Source: Camellia lanceoleosa (Eukaryota; Streptophyta; Magnoliopsida; Ericales; Theaceae). Taken from it: a stretch of 64,000 bases of DNA. The stretch covers positions 116,434,021 through 116,498,020 of the forward strand of contig CM045767.1 of NCBI GenBank assembly GCA_025200525.1. The letters are read 5' to 3'. Positions 12,262-23,535 of the stretch are shown here, piece by piece (position 1 is the stretch's first letter; every line of letters begins with the position of its first letter). A model generated the notes under the pieces. It was not told where the DNA came from, did not search any database, and saw nothing but the letters and a program-made list of their open reading frames with translations. The position numbers were made by a program, and so were the translations under genes.

Positions 12262-12540
12262 TTGTTTTAGATAATTTTTTAATATACAAATTATTATTTT
12301 AGATTTTTTAATAAAAATAATTTATAATCCCATCACTAACTATAATGTATGAGAGAAGTTGAAAAATGTGCTGCAATAACTATGAGAGAAGTCAAAAAGC
12401 CTTATGGATTGAGAGAAGTCAATAAATGCTGATATTATTATTTTTTTCAAATCAAAAAATTAAAAAAATAAGATTGAGATATTGGAGCTCCCACAATGCC
12501 TGTTGGTTAAAAACCCCATTTTTGTTATATAATATATAGA
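12262..12540 (-). mobile_element. Helitron, copy 2, 3' end lost
   Basis: The minus-strand 5' end is TCTATATATTATATAAC followed by AAAAATGGGGTTTTTAACC, and the interior matches copy 1 (ATAATCCCATCACTAAC, GAGAGAAGTCAATAAATGCTG). The expected hairpin and CTAG end is missing; a TATAGA run takes its place. Confidence 0.7.
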
Positions 12541-12550
12541 TAGATAGACA

Positions 12551-13099
12551 CTAACATATCACCCGTGCTATTCACGGATTGTGTTTACAATTATCTATAT
12601 ATGTGAATTGTGATTTTTAAATATATATATATTTTTTAAACGTCTTCATTTTTTTTTCTTTTTTATATTATATTAAAGTTTAATATTTTGATAATAATCA
12701 TATGTACCGGACTTTTCAAGGAATTAGATGTCTTTTTTTTTTATTATATTATATTAAAGTTTAATATTTTGATAATAATCATATGTGTTGGACTTTTCAA
12801 GAATTTTTTTTTATATTTGTTCTTAATGCATTAAAGTGTTATTATGAGAGATAATAATCATATGTGTTGGGACTTTTCAAGGAATTCATATGTGTTGGAT
12901 TTCAAAAAAAAATTTTTATGCTTGTTCTTAATACATTAAAGTGTTATTATGAGGATAAGACTTGAGAGTTAAGAGAAGTTAATAAATGCTAAGTTTTTTT
13001 TTAATAAAAATCACAAAATTAGGAAATTTAGGTTAGGAGATTGGAGCTTCCACAAGACTTGGGGTTAAAAACCTCCTTTTACTTAATATATAGTATAGA
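12551..13099 (-). mobile_element. Non-autonomous Helitron, copy 3
   Basis: The minus-strand 5' end is TCTATACTATATATTAAG at 13099. The 3' hairpin is CCGTGAATAGCACGGG then TGATATG and TTAG at 12551, with A and T as flanking bases. The interior 12650-12960 contains tandemly duplicated phrases (AATAATCATATGTGTTGGAC and TTAAAGTGTTATTATGAG, two or three times each), which explains its 549-bp length compared with 403 bp in copy 1. Confidence 0.85.
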
Positions 13100-13277
13100 T
13101 TACAAATCAATGTATCAATAAGTAACTAGGGAATTACACATCAGTAGTCTATTTTCAAAATAATTGTAGTTCTAACTTCACCATTGATATCAAAAAAATT
13201 GAAATTTTCATTGGAATGTTATTTTTTCAAAATAATTGCACTATAGAAGAAATCTTTTGGTACAATTGTGACACACA

Positions 13278-13593
13278 GATCTCATTTGGCTAGAGTTATT
13301 TTGGCTTAATTAAGCCTATTTTGAGCTTTTAACCCACTTCTCTCTCTCACAAAAAAAGTCAAAAAATAATTTTTAATCATCTTTTCAAAACACCCTGTAG
13401 TCAATAAAGACAAAGACGGACTAAAATAGTTAATAAAACAAAATATCACATCCAAACTATAATAATTATTTTTTTCTCACAACTATCAAATTAATTGAAA
13501 AAAAGTTAAAAATTATCCCAAACATAACTTTTTTTAGCCAAATTAAAATAGCTAAAAGGTTAAACTAAATTAATTCATCCTAAACGAGAGCTA
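13278..13593. mobile_element. Probable MITE with GAGCTC/TTTAGG-type ends
   Basis: Left AGATCTCATTTGGCTAGAG and right CATCCTAAACGAGAGCT are imperfect inverted repeats, resembling those of the pair at 8213-8685. The target duplication is unclear. Confidence 0.4.
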
Positions 13594-13606
13594 AAGACTT
13601 ATACCA

Positions 13607-14623
13607 TTAGCGGCGGAGCCAAAGTGGCTTTTTTGGGGGGAAACATAAAGAAGATATTTTAAATAAAAAATTTATAAAAATATTATTTAGAGTGAAATGT
13701 CAATGATATTTTTTAAATTATGATAATAATAATAGTTGTTTTGATTGAAAATAAAGAGACTATGATAAGTCTTATTATTATTTATGAAAATTTTAATGTA
13801 ATGGCGATATTTATTATTATTGACATGGAAACATAATTAATCTCAATAAAGATATAAAATTTATTGGATTGTTAGTTACATTTTGACATGTGTTGTTCAT
13901 CATCCATGTGTTTCTTTACTATTGGTGAGTAATATCACATGTCAATGATGACGCAGTATTACTATTATATAGAATTTTTACTCATACTTGGTATAAAAAA
14001 TTACTTTATTATTATATAATTTATTTTAAAATTTATAGCCATGACTTTTTTTATATTGTCTGTGATAAACTAGTTACAAATAACATTGACTTTGCTTATT
14101 TTTGGTTTTCCAAAAACACTTTTCAAAAAATTTTATTTTATTGCTTTTTGTGGTTTTTTTTTATTTTTACTGAATTTTTAAAAATATTTTAAGTAATATT
14201 TTTAATTTTTAGGTACACCTAACATAAATACAAATAAAAAGTATAATTTTTGTGATTTTTTTTTTTAAAAATACTAAATACCAAAAATATAAAAAAAAAT
14301 TATGAGAATTCATTATATTTTTTGTATTTTTAATTTTTTAAAATAATTTTTCCCAATTTTTTTTTATTTTTTAGATACATCTAAGTAAGGTACATCTAAA
14401 AAAATATAAAAAAATGCTTAAATTTTAAAAATATTCACTAAAAACAAGAAACTCACTTTTCAAAAAATTTAATCTAAAAAACTCAAACTAAACACATAAA
14501 ATATATATATTTTTATTTTTCTTGAAATCAATCGTAAAAATTTATATGAAATATTTTTATAAAAATCTTCAATGTTATAATTAATAAGTGTCCCATCTGA
14601 TTCAATTTCCTAAGTTCGCCACT
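13607..14623. mobile_element. Possible degenerate inverted-repeat element
   Basis: The left part (TTAGCGGCGGAGCCAAAGTGG) and right part (CCTAAGTTCGCCACTAC) are weakly inverted. The interior is AT-rich and itself holds family R copy 2. Ends of GTGGCGGAGCC type are common in plant DNA elements, but this pair is poor and I assign no superfamily. Confidence 0.3.
14105..14496 (-). repeat. Family R dispersed repeat, copy 2
   Basis: Reverse orientation to the copy at 54750: it ends CTCAAACTAAACACA, the inverse of GTGTTTGGTTTGAG. It contains AGATACATCTAAGTAAGGTA and GTACACCTAACATAAATAC. Confidence 0.55.
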
Positions 14624-15107
14624 ACATACCATACATATGAACAACTTGCATCACTATGAAATTGTAAATAGATTTGGTTTCTCTCTAGTTGATTATCTCA
14701 ACTTGATAGAGTATTTGGGCTTTAATAAGCCCATTTTGGGACCGATTTTTGTGATCCAAACTATTCATTTTTTACGATTCGTTGAGTAGAATATTCATAC
14801 AAAAAAACAAAGTAAGCGACTATCGATAACTATATGTTTGAATCACATTTATATTTTAAAAAAATGGATTACTATTTTTAAAATTATATTTGTTGTCTAT
14901 TTTTTAAAAACAAATATGATTGAAATATATTACTGATATTTAATTATTTTTATTTTTTTTCTGATAAATATTTTACTCAACGAGTCTTAACAAATAAATA
15001 ATTCATGAAATGCTAAAATGTTGAAATGATAAATATTTTACTAAACGAGTCTTAACAAATAATTCTTGATAAATATCATGCTGAAATGCTCCTTCAAATT
15101 GATATAA

Positions 15108-16709
15108 GAGTCCGGATCTTCTGTCATACATTCCTGCCATGCCCCAAAACGACGTCGTTTTGGGGCAAAAATTCAAAAAAAAATAATAATAAAACAAAAC
15201 AGAGATCTGGTTCCTTCTGCCTCAAACTCGACGCCGATGAATTGCTTCAGAAATATCAGCCACCATTATCACACAAGCACATATAAACCAGAGTCACATT
15301 TTTTCCCAATAAAGAGACTTACCCAGAAGCTAAATCAGTATTTTCCATAGCCAAAACCTACAAAAAGATCAAGAAATCGCAGTATAGCTCAAAACCCCAT
15401 GATGGGTCCATCGAAGATTCCGCATTTTAAAGAAATTGATGAAATTTGTTCTTGGATTTACTCAGATTTTGTTGAAATCTGATTTTGTTGAAATCAGATT
15501 TACTCAGTTTCCAATTTTGTTGAAATCTGATTTTTTTTTTTTTACAAATTTGAAATCTGAAATCTGATTTGAAATTGGTTTAAGAATTTTTTTAGAAAAA
15601 AATTTCCTGTTGTTGATTGGGCAGGGGGAAAAAATGTTTTCTGGATGATGATTATAACCCAAAAAATTTTCTGGGTTTGTTGATGATGATGTTTGTTGAA
15701 ATCTGATTTTTTTTTTACAGATTTGAAATCTGAAATCTGATTTGAAATTGGCAATTTCAATTTAAAAAAAATAAAATAAAATAGAACAGAAATCAGGGGA
15801 GAAGAAGAGAGAGGAGAAGAAGGAAGGAAGGAAGATGGGTTTGATCTGAGCAAGAAAACCAGAAGATGGGTTTCTTCATCTTCTTTTCAGGATGATCTCA
15901 GAGGAGGAACCTCTCTTCGACCGTCTTCTCTGAAATGAGTTTCTTCAGAAATGGAAGTGGAAGGTCCCCATCTTCCAGAAATTTGTTCTTTTTAGAAATC
16001 GCAGTATATACGGCTCTAACTCATCTCCTTGTCCTGAGATGAGTTTCTTCATCTTCATTTTGGTCCCTCCCCCCTCCATAGAGAAAGAGAATGGTAGAGA
16101 GAGAAGTGAGATGTCCCTCCGGCGAAAACAGATGACCAGAGAGAGAGAGAAGCAGAATGGATTACGAAACACAGACCGAAGAGAGAGAAGAAAAAGAAAA
16201 GAAAAAAAAAAAGAAAAATTCCAGATCTGGTTCCTTCTGCCATCAAAGGGGAAAAGGCCATTGTTGAAGCTGTTCAACAACTCTTATGCACCAAACCATC
16301 CCTCAGAGACTTACGCACACGACTCGGTCAAGTCCTCTCTCTCGCTCTACTTTCCTTGCAGTTTCTCTCACTTTCTCTCTCTATAAATTCACCATTGCTG
16401 AACCTCTCTGCAACTTTTGAAATTGTTTCTTCAATGGAGATGGAAGTGATAGCCGATTTCAACTTCAACAATGCGGGTACTTCTCCCTACGTAAGCTCAT
16501 CTTCGAGCCCTCCGCGATTCGGCAACTTCTTCTTCATCGGCGTCTTAAGCCTTGGAACATGCTCCAAGGTAGAAAAATAATTTCAAAAACAATTATGCTC
16601 CAAGGAACCAGATCTCTGTTTTGTTTTATTATTTTTTTTTTTGAATTTTTGCCCCAAAACGATGTCGTTTTGGGGCATGGCAGGAATGTATGGCAGAAGA
16701 TCCGGACTC
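15108..16709. mobile_element. Mutator-like element with long TIRs (Pack-MULE candidate)
   Basis: Long terminal inverted repeats, about 108 bp each (15108-15216 and 16602-16709), start GAGTCCGGATCTTCTG and are nearly identical. They are flanked by a perfect 9-bp target duplication TTGATATAA (15099-15107, 16710-16718), the Mutator signature. No transposase is present. The 1.4-kb interior has pyrimidine or purine-rich tracts, an internal duplication of AAATCTGAAATCTGATTTGA (about 15549 and 15723), and a gene-like segment near its right end. This architecture is that of a non-autonomous MULE carrying captured host sequence. Confidence 0.85.
16434..16580 (+). pseudogene. Captured gene fragment, possibly DUF1645-like N-terminus
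   Basis: From the ATG at 16434 the frame reads MEMEVIADFNFNNAGTSPYV then SSSSSPPRFGNFFF and stops at 16578-16580, shortly before the right TIR at 16602. The serine/proline run followed by PRFGNFFF resembles the N-terminal part of plant DUF1645 proteins; that is family recall, not a search. The preceding 16340-16430 looks like a 5' leader with CTCTCTCT tracts. The fragment has no continuation, so it cannot make the whole protein. It may still be transcribed from the captured leader. Confidence 0.4.
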
Positions 16710-16908
16710 TTGATATAAAGGCTGTTTTGAAAAATTAGTTAAAAACTGATTATAATCTAATTTAAAAGGCTATTTTGAGAAGATGATTATAATCAACTTT
16801 TTAATTAAAAACTGATTATAATTAATTTTTTTTGTAAGAGATGAAAGTGAATTATAATTTGAGAAGTAAATTATAACCCAATTCCTAAAAGACCCTAAAT
16901 AAGTTAAA

Positions 16909-17777
16909 GGATTAATTACACTAATAGTCCTTATAGTTTGGGACTTGTGTCACTTTGATCCCTGACTTTTTAATTGTGACACATTAGCCCTGTTTGGTAG
17001 AGCTGTGGGAAAGTGCTTATAGCTTATGCCTAAATAGCTTATAGCTTATAACTTTCAGCTTAAGCTGATTTTCAACTTATTTTTAAAGTATCTCCTGCCC
17101 CACTCAAAGAATAAGCTGATTTCTGACTTTCAAAAAGCTATAAGCTAAACCAAACACATCAAAATAGCTTAAATTAAGCTGAAAGCTGAAATAAGCTGTA
17201 ATTAAGCTCTGCCAAATAGGCACATTTGACCTTGAATTTTGAATGTTGTTCCAAATAAGGACAATTGAAAATATCATTAAATTTTTCAAGGGTAAAATAG
17301 TCAATTTGATAAAATATAAACTAATTTGACAAAAATAAATATTCAAAAAATATTTTTAATTTTTTAAAAATTATTTTTATCCACCAATGATAAAATTATG
17401 TAAAATTAATAAAAATTATATGATTAATTTTTTAAAATTAATTTTACATGATTATCATCCAAACACATAATAAAAATTAATTTGGTAAAATAAAATAAAT
17501 AAATGTCTAAAAGATTTATTAATTTTGCATAATTTTATTTTTAGTAGGTAGAAATAATTTTTAAAAATTCAAAAATATTTGTTTGACATTTATTTTTGTC
17601 AAATTAGTTTATATTTTATCAAATTGATAATTTTACCCTTAAAAAATCTAATTATATATTCAATTGTCTTATTTGGAACAAGATTTAAACTTCAAGGTTA
17701 AACGTGTCACAATTAAAAAGTCAAAAATTAAAATGACACAAGTCTCAAACTATAAGGACTATTTGTGTAATTTGCCC
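16909..17777. mobile_element. Mutator-type foldback MITE A
   Basis: The ends GGATTAATTACACTAATAGT and GTAATTTGCCC are the outer part of roughly 75-bp inverted arms (AGTCCTTATAGTTTGGGACT on the left, its inverse at 17735-17770). The left flank is TAAGTTAAA (16900-16908) and the right flank TAACGTTAAA (17778-17787). A hAT MITE (16990-17220) is nested inside it. Confidence 0.75.
16990..17220. mobile_element. hAT-type MITE nested in MITE A
   Basis: Ends CCCTGTTTGGTAGAGCT and AGCTCTGCCAAATAGG are inverted repeats, with 8-bp flanks CACATTAG (16982-16989) and CACATTTG (17221-17228). The interior is full of AGCTTATAGCTTATAA-type short inverted repeats. Length 231 bp. Confidence 0.8.
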
Positions 17778-17787
17778 TAACGTTAAA

Positions 17788-18081
17788 AGGTAAACTACCA
17801 ATAGGTCCTACTTGGGAGACTTATTACCCAATAGGTCCTACTTTGAGACTTATTACCCATTAAGTCCTATTTGATATAATTTATTAAGTGATAAAGACAA
17901 ATTTTATCAGTCTTTTTTTTTTTATGAATAATTTTATAGTGATAAATTTATCAGTCTCTTTTTTTATGAATAATTTTTTAGTGATAAATTTATCACTCTC
18001 TTATTTTTATAATTTTAAATTTATTAGTTAGGACCTATAAGTAAATAAGTCTAGTGAATAGGACTAATTGGTAAGTACCCC
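17788..18081 (+). mobile_element. Mutator-type MITE B, copy 1
   Basis: Ends AGGTAAACTACCAATAGGTC and GACTAATTGGTAAGTACCCC are inverted repeats. The interior has three 42-44-bp repeats built around the 18-bp palindrome AGTGATAAATTTATCACT. It is nearly the reverse complement of the element at 60139-60401. The right flank is TAAGTTAAA (18082-18090), identical to the left flank of MITE A. Confidence 0.8.
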
Positions 18082-18353
18082 TAAGTTAAATGTGCTCCCA
18101 GATTGGCCCAACAGCTTGAAAAAGAGCCTACTCAATGTGAATATTATTCCACTAATTATTGGCTATTTCTCTGTTTTTTTCCCCAATTAATACCTTTTTC
18201 TCAAGATCATCTTTTTCCCTATTCCACTTTCTTATCATCAATTAATTTTCTTCCTCAAAAAGTAGAAACTCCACGAGATATCTCTCACGCCTTTTCCCTC
18301 ACCAGGGGAAGGTCGTTTCTCTCTCGTACCTCTCTCTGTACCCGTATCCATCT

Positions 18354-18361
18354 CTATATAA
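18354..18361 (+). promoter_or_regulatory. Probable TATA box of ALS3
   Basis: CTATATAA lies about 90 bases upstream of the ALS3 start codon at 18449, leaving room for a leader of roughly 60 bases. A CT-rich tract (18316-18352) precedes it, common in plant core promoters. MITE B ends 270 bases upstream of this box. Confidence 0.5.
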
Positions 18362-18448
18362 TCATCACCTGCAACATTTTCAAGTATTCATTGATTCCTA
18401 TTGGTCACAGATTCATATTTGTGATTTGGGTTGGTAGAAAGTACAGTC

Positions 18449-21340
18449 ATGGACTTGGGATGGCTGGTGAATTTCTTGAAGGGTATGGTGAAGCCAGTTT
18501 TGGCCTTGGCGGTGGTGCTCATGGCGGTCATCTTATCTTACTGGCAAAAACTGGATTTGGGGTGGGAAATGGTGTACTCGATTTTCAGGGCTTTTGTTCA
18601 GCTCTCTGTCATTGGGTTTGTTCTTCAATTCATCTTCACTCAGAAAAATGTCACCTGGATTATCCTTGCTTATCTTTTCATGGTACTCTTTCTCTTCTCT
18701 TGTGTTTGGTTGATCAGAAAACTGAAAAAGGAAAATAGAAAAAATATAACCCATCTCATGTTTTGTGCTTTCTTGGTTTGATGGGAAATTTTCAATGGCA
18801 CCACCACAATTAAGCCAGTTATTGATGGATTATGCTAATAATAATGTGTTTGGATCTTGATTATAAGAGAAAAGTGTTGGATTGAAATTTTTTGTTCCCA
18901 AATCTCTATCTTTTTATCAGTAGTGATAGAATTTTTCTTTCTAATTTTTAGTTTATGGTTTTGTACTATCAATATTGCAGGAAATCAAGGTTCTATAACT
19001 TATTTGATGGACTTTTGTTTGATTAGATCATGGATAGGGTTCTTAAAATGAGGTTTCCATGTTGGTGAATAACACGATAAAAGAAAAGAAAAAAATTGTT
19101 GTTAATAGACTTCAATTTTGAATTTTCTGCATGTTTTCTTGTGTTTTTTGTTTGACTGAGAAAGAATTTCAACCGGCCTACCATGTCATCCAGCTGATAT
19201 GTGAACCAGACTTATTAGTTGATTGGAACTTTTTGTCCCCAAATCGTAATTTATTGCTTTTTATATGCAGTGGTGATGGGACATTTTTGTCTTCTGAATA
19301 TAATACTCTGGGTTGTTGTTTTAAAGATTCATTTATAGATAGGAAAGGAAGGTTTATCACTTTTTTATGATTCACCTTTGTTATTAGACTGTTTCAAGTA
19401 TAGAATGCTCAGAATGAGAAATTTGTTGGTGGTAACAAACAAGAAAGGACAAGAAAACTTCCTTGGTACTCAAATTAAATTTTGACATTAGTTGCATGTG
19501 TTAGTCTAATTTAATATTTCATCCCTTTTCTAATATGAAATAAATGAAGTTTTGACCTACTCTGGGTTGTTGTTTTAAAGATTCATTTAATACTATTTTC
19601 TCGTTAATATGAAAATATTATTATCACACTAGTTTGTTGATATGTGTATTGTATCTTACCCAACGTTTTAATGGGGGATTACAAATCAGTGAAATAAATG
19701 AAAATGAAAATAATTACAAAAATATGGAAGTTCAAGTAGAGTTTGTGCTCTGGTGCAAGTAAGACCATAGTTTTCACTTGCACTAGGGCACAAGACCACT
19801 TGCATCTTCATGTTTTTTCAAATTATTTTCACTTCTTCACACTAATTTGCATTTTCCCCATGTTTTAATTTGATAATGAATGATGAAATTCTTTCTTACA
19901 TGTGTGTGTGTGTGACTATTAAGGATTTGCTGGTAATGCATAGTTCAAGGCTTAGTTTGTATAGTTTGAATAGTTGATACCAAAAATAAATCCAATAACC
20001 TTATTTGAGCCAAAAGTATGCTTTTGGCACCTTATATCATTGGAGTTTGGATTGAGAGTTGCACCTTCTATCTTGGAGTAGTGATAAATTGCTTATACTT
20101 ATTAGGTTTTGATTTCAATTGGCCTTATTTCCTTTTGCTGGCTCCCGCAGGTTGCCGTTGCTGGTTATACAGCAGGTCAACGTGCCAAACACGTTCCTAA
20201 GGGGAAGTATGTTGCAGGAGTCTCCATTCTCGCTGGAACTGCAGTGACCATGTTGCTGCTAGTTGTGCTGAACGTTTTCCCTTTCACTCCAAGGTACATC
20301 ATCCCGGTTGCAGGGATGATGGTTGGCAATTCAATGACAGTCACTGGGGTTACCATGAAAAGACTCCGGGATGATATTAAGGTCCAAATGAACTTGGTAG
20401 GTCCCTATAGAAATAAAACTTTTTTTTAAAAGTAAAACAATTCATTTCCTCAGTAGTTTTCTATGAATCCTAGACCATCGAACACACAAGAATTGGCAAG
20501 TGAGGGGTTATTGTCAGCTTAAGACTTTCCCTAGAGGTTTCGAAGGTTATCTAGGCCTCTATAGTTATCATCCACCTAGTCGGCAGCCAACTTGGCACAA
20601 TTTTTACCCTCCTTGTGCAGGGAAAGAAAAAGAAAGGAAAATGAGAAACAAAAGAAGCTTATAGTTCATTTATCTTTTCCCTTTTTTTTTTTAACGCCAA
20701 TCTGTCCATCCAAACACAACTTGAATGTCCACTTATTGTGACAATTTTCTGGCTTGGATTCTTGTGAATAGCTGTTTGTTAACTAACCTTATATTATTGT
20801 ATCATAGTAGCATGCTCAAATCCTATGGACATGTTATGCGGGTTGTATATATAAATCCTTAAAAACAATTCACCGTCCTTTCCTTCTCCCATGATGTCCA
20901 ATTCATGACATGGTTCTGATTTATGGATTTTAAAGCCATTTCAAATAATTAATAGTTTTGAGATATCTTTTGAGTTTTAAAGTCTGGCATCATCGTTAAA
21001 GAGTTCATATGAATTTCACTTTCAGGTGGAGACAGCATTAGCTCTTGGGGCTACTCCTCGTCAAGCAACAATTCAACAAGTGAAAAGAGCTCTAGTTATT
21101 GCCCTCTCTCCGGTCTTGGACAATGCTAAAACCGTGGGCCTCATATCGCTTCCCGGAGCAATGACCGGCCTTATAATGGGAGGAGCGTCTCCTCTAGAAG
21201 CCATTCAACTACAGATTGTCGTGATGAACATGCTTGTTGGGGCATCAACTGTTTGCAGCATCATGTCAACATACCTCTGTTGGCCAGCCTTCTTCACTAA
21301 GGCCTACCAGTTAGAAACCAAGGTCTTTGCTGCCGAATGA
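18449..21340 (+). CDS. ALS3: ALS3-type aluminium-tolerance transporter membrane subunit
   Basis: Three exons joined in phase 0: 18449-18682, 20151-20396 and 21026-21340 (introns of 1468 and 629 bp, GT..AG). The product is 264 residues, close to the 273 of Arabidopsis ALS3. It starts MDLGWLVNFLKGMVKP as the family does, and carries the conserved blocks SVIGFVLQFIF, AGYTAGQRAKHVPKGKYVAG, PFTPRYIIPVAGMMVGNSMT, TALALGATPRQATIQQVKRA and LISLPGAMTGLIMGGASPLE. It is a hydrophobic UPF0014/FetB-type protein with about seven membrane segments. In plants ALS3 (STAR2) partners the ATP-binding STAR1 as a bacterial-type ABC transporter on the tonoplast or vesicles, giving aluminium tolerance and affecting root responses to phosphate lack. 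No stop or frameshift breaks it. Overlapping open frames at 18103-18781 are not real. Confidence 0.96.
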
Positions 21341-22857
21341 GGTTGGTTTTAGTTTTGTTTTATTTTATTCTCATCCCTCTCAATTGTGATAAAATTGATG
21401 AATGAACAAACCAATCTTAATATTAGAGGACCTGGTGGTTACCTGTTGGTGTAAACCAAGTGTCAATGATGAACATGCCATTGCCAATGCCTATTGAATT
21501 TAAGCCAAAGTGGTTTTATCTGCAACATATGAAATTGTATAATCCGCATTTTAGTTGCTCTATAAATTTTCTCCCCGAAATGTTCTAGCATCTTTCTGGG
21601 ATGGTTTCTGCTAATACTGCTTCACTTCAAAATCCAAGAAAAATATGAAGTTGGTGTGAGAAATTGATCGTCTTGTCGTGCTTGACATTTATGCGAAGTA
21701 AATCCATTCAATGATTGAGAATTTGAGTGTTTGATTCTAAGAATATGTATACGCTCAGATTCAATTATTGTATGATGAGATTATCACAACATGGATTTCT
21801 CTGGCTCTAAGAGTTTATTATTGTAGAATCTGATAATGACTTATCACGAAAGGCACATAGACTTATCATAAGAAAAGGTCTTGTGTTGTTATGCGGTCTT
21901 CACTAACAAAGATATTGTTGTTAAGGTCACAATTATTAGTGCCAAAACAAATGAACCTTTGTTAATGTGAGATTGGTTTAAAATATACAGTGACAAAATT
22001 AGGTATTGCCATTCAGGGCATGTGTTTGTTTAATGTTTGCAAAAAGAAAAATGGACAAAGCATGCAGTTTCCAGAGCCATCTTCAGCCGAAAGACAAAAG
22101 GTCAAGTGTTGTTTATTCCACTCACAAAGCATTTGGGGATTTGAATATGGTGGATTGGTTTATTCTGATAAATTAATGCCAGTGGGCATATGATTCATTT
22201 TGGATTTGGTTCCTCCCTTAGGGAATCATAGTCCCAGAAGAGTCATTCATGCACTAATCTATTTAGTGAACTGAACTATCATGCCCTTCTAAGATTTTAT
22301 TTATTTATTTATTTTTGGCAAAGGGAAAAGTTAAGGGAAGGTACATATCTCCTGGAATATGAAAAGTTTGGAGTTTTGTAGGTTTAGTTATGAATTATTG
22401 TAGTTATATTACTAAGGGCGCAAAAAAAAAAAAAAAAAATAGTCTTGATTCTGAAGTACTGTGGTTACGTTGTGAATAATAAAAATTTTCACATCATTAT
22501 AGTAAGAAATGTTATGAATCATTGTGAGAGTAGGAATTTTGACATACATAAGTTAGCAGGTTATGATAATTTTTAAACACAAATTTGATAATGACGGGGC
22601 ACGATAAATAAATAGGTTAGAGCAGTATTGAATTCTAAACAAAAATAAAAAATTAAATTAAATAGATGGGAGGAGTGAGAATTGAATCTTAAACTTTGCG
22701 GCAATTGAAAAAGACTCTTACCAAACAATACATAATAAATATGTTATTTTATTTTTATTTATTTAAATTGCACATAGATTACGTATGTCAACTGCTAGTG
22801 GTTAATAGAAAAAAGATTTTGAGTCTCACAATTAAAGCTTTGGAATTTTACTCCAAA
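21341..22857. other. 3' region of ALS3 and intergenic DNA
   Basis: The first 200-300 bases should hold the ALS3 3' UTR. Beyond that I see no gene. The region has an A-run at 22421-22438 and no clear transposon ends. Confidence 0.4.
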
Positions 22858-23535
22858 GGGTGTGTTTGATAATTTGATTCAGCACTTAAAACTGAATGTA
22901 TTAAGTGATGGTCAATTAAGTTATTTGATAATCACAATTGATATCACTTAAAAATTTAAATGTATTTTAAAACTTAGGCTAAATTCATATTGAAATTATT
23001 TAATGCTAATTGAATTTATAAATACTAAATATACGTATTGATATATACTATTATGAACTTACTACCATCACCTCCATTATCCATCACCACCACAACCATC
23101 ACTATCATGCCACCGTCACTATTGCCACTACCACCATCATTACTGCTACTACCACTACTACCACCACCACCATGGCTACCATTACAACCACTATCATGCC
23201 ACCACCACAACCACAACCACAACCACCATCATCACATCACTGCCACCACCACTACTATCACCATTGCTGCCACCGCCGCCGCCGCCACCACTATCACCAT
23301 CTTTATCACCATTGTCATTATTACCATAAGAACCATTATCATTTTACTATCACTACCAACGCTACCTCTACTACCACCGCGATCAAGTACAATATAAAAA
23401 CTGAAATATACAATTTAAAAATAATAAATTTTAAATTTGATCTTATACCTATAAAATAACTTATTTTTGGTTCAGTACTTTATCAAACAACATTTCAATT
23501 TAAAAAATTTAATATTCCAATTTTTAGTATTTATT
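22858..23535. mobile_element. Inverted-repeat element with internal CCA/ATC-rich array
   Basis: The left end GGGTGTGTTTGATAATTTGA and right end TATTAAACACCGCC are imperfect inverted repeats, followed inwards by matching TTCAGCACTTA and GGTTCAGTACTTTATC words. The centre (23060-23390) is a trinucleotide-rich array of CCA, CAC and ATC with almost no G on the plus strand. Superfamily is uncertain (hAT-like ends); I found no clean target duplication. Confidence 0.55.
23060..23390. repeat. CCA/ATC trinucleotide-rich low-complexity array
   Basis: Imperfect (CCACCATCA)n-like sequence with strong strand asymmetry. It opens long frames of Pro/Thr/His or Gly/Asp that are not genes. Confidence 0.85.

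Noticed and set aside
12650..12960. CRISPR-like repeats
   Set aside because: The duplicated phrases are direct repeats without regular spacers, inside a Helitron, in a plant genome.
16039..16386. 115-codon frame rich in Arg, Glu and Lys
   Set aside because: It is the product of a GA-rich tract inside the Mutator element, and has no counterpart in a known family.
18103..18781. 211-, 116- and 73-codon frames over the ALS3 leader and first exon
   Set aside because: The first is in another frame from ALS3. The second is the ALS3 frame but starts upstream of the family start and reads past the exon 1 donor at 18683. The third is antisense.
23038..23459. Long Pro/Thr/His and Gly-rich open frames on both strands
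   Set aside because: They are translations of the CCA/ATC trinucleotide array; no domain, no splice context, and the array lies between inverted repeats of an element.
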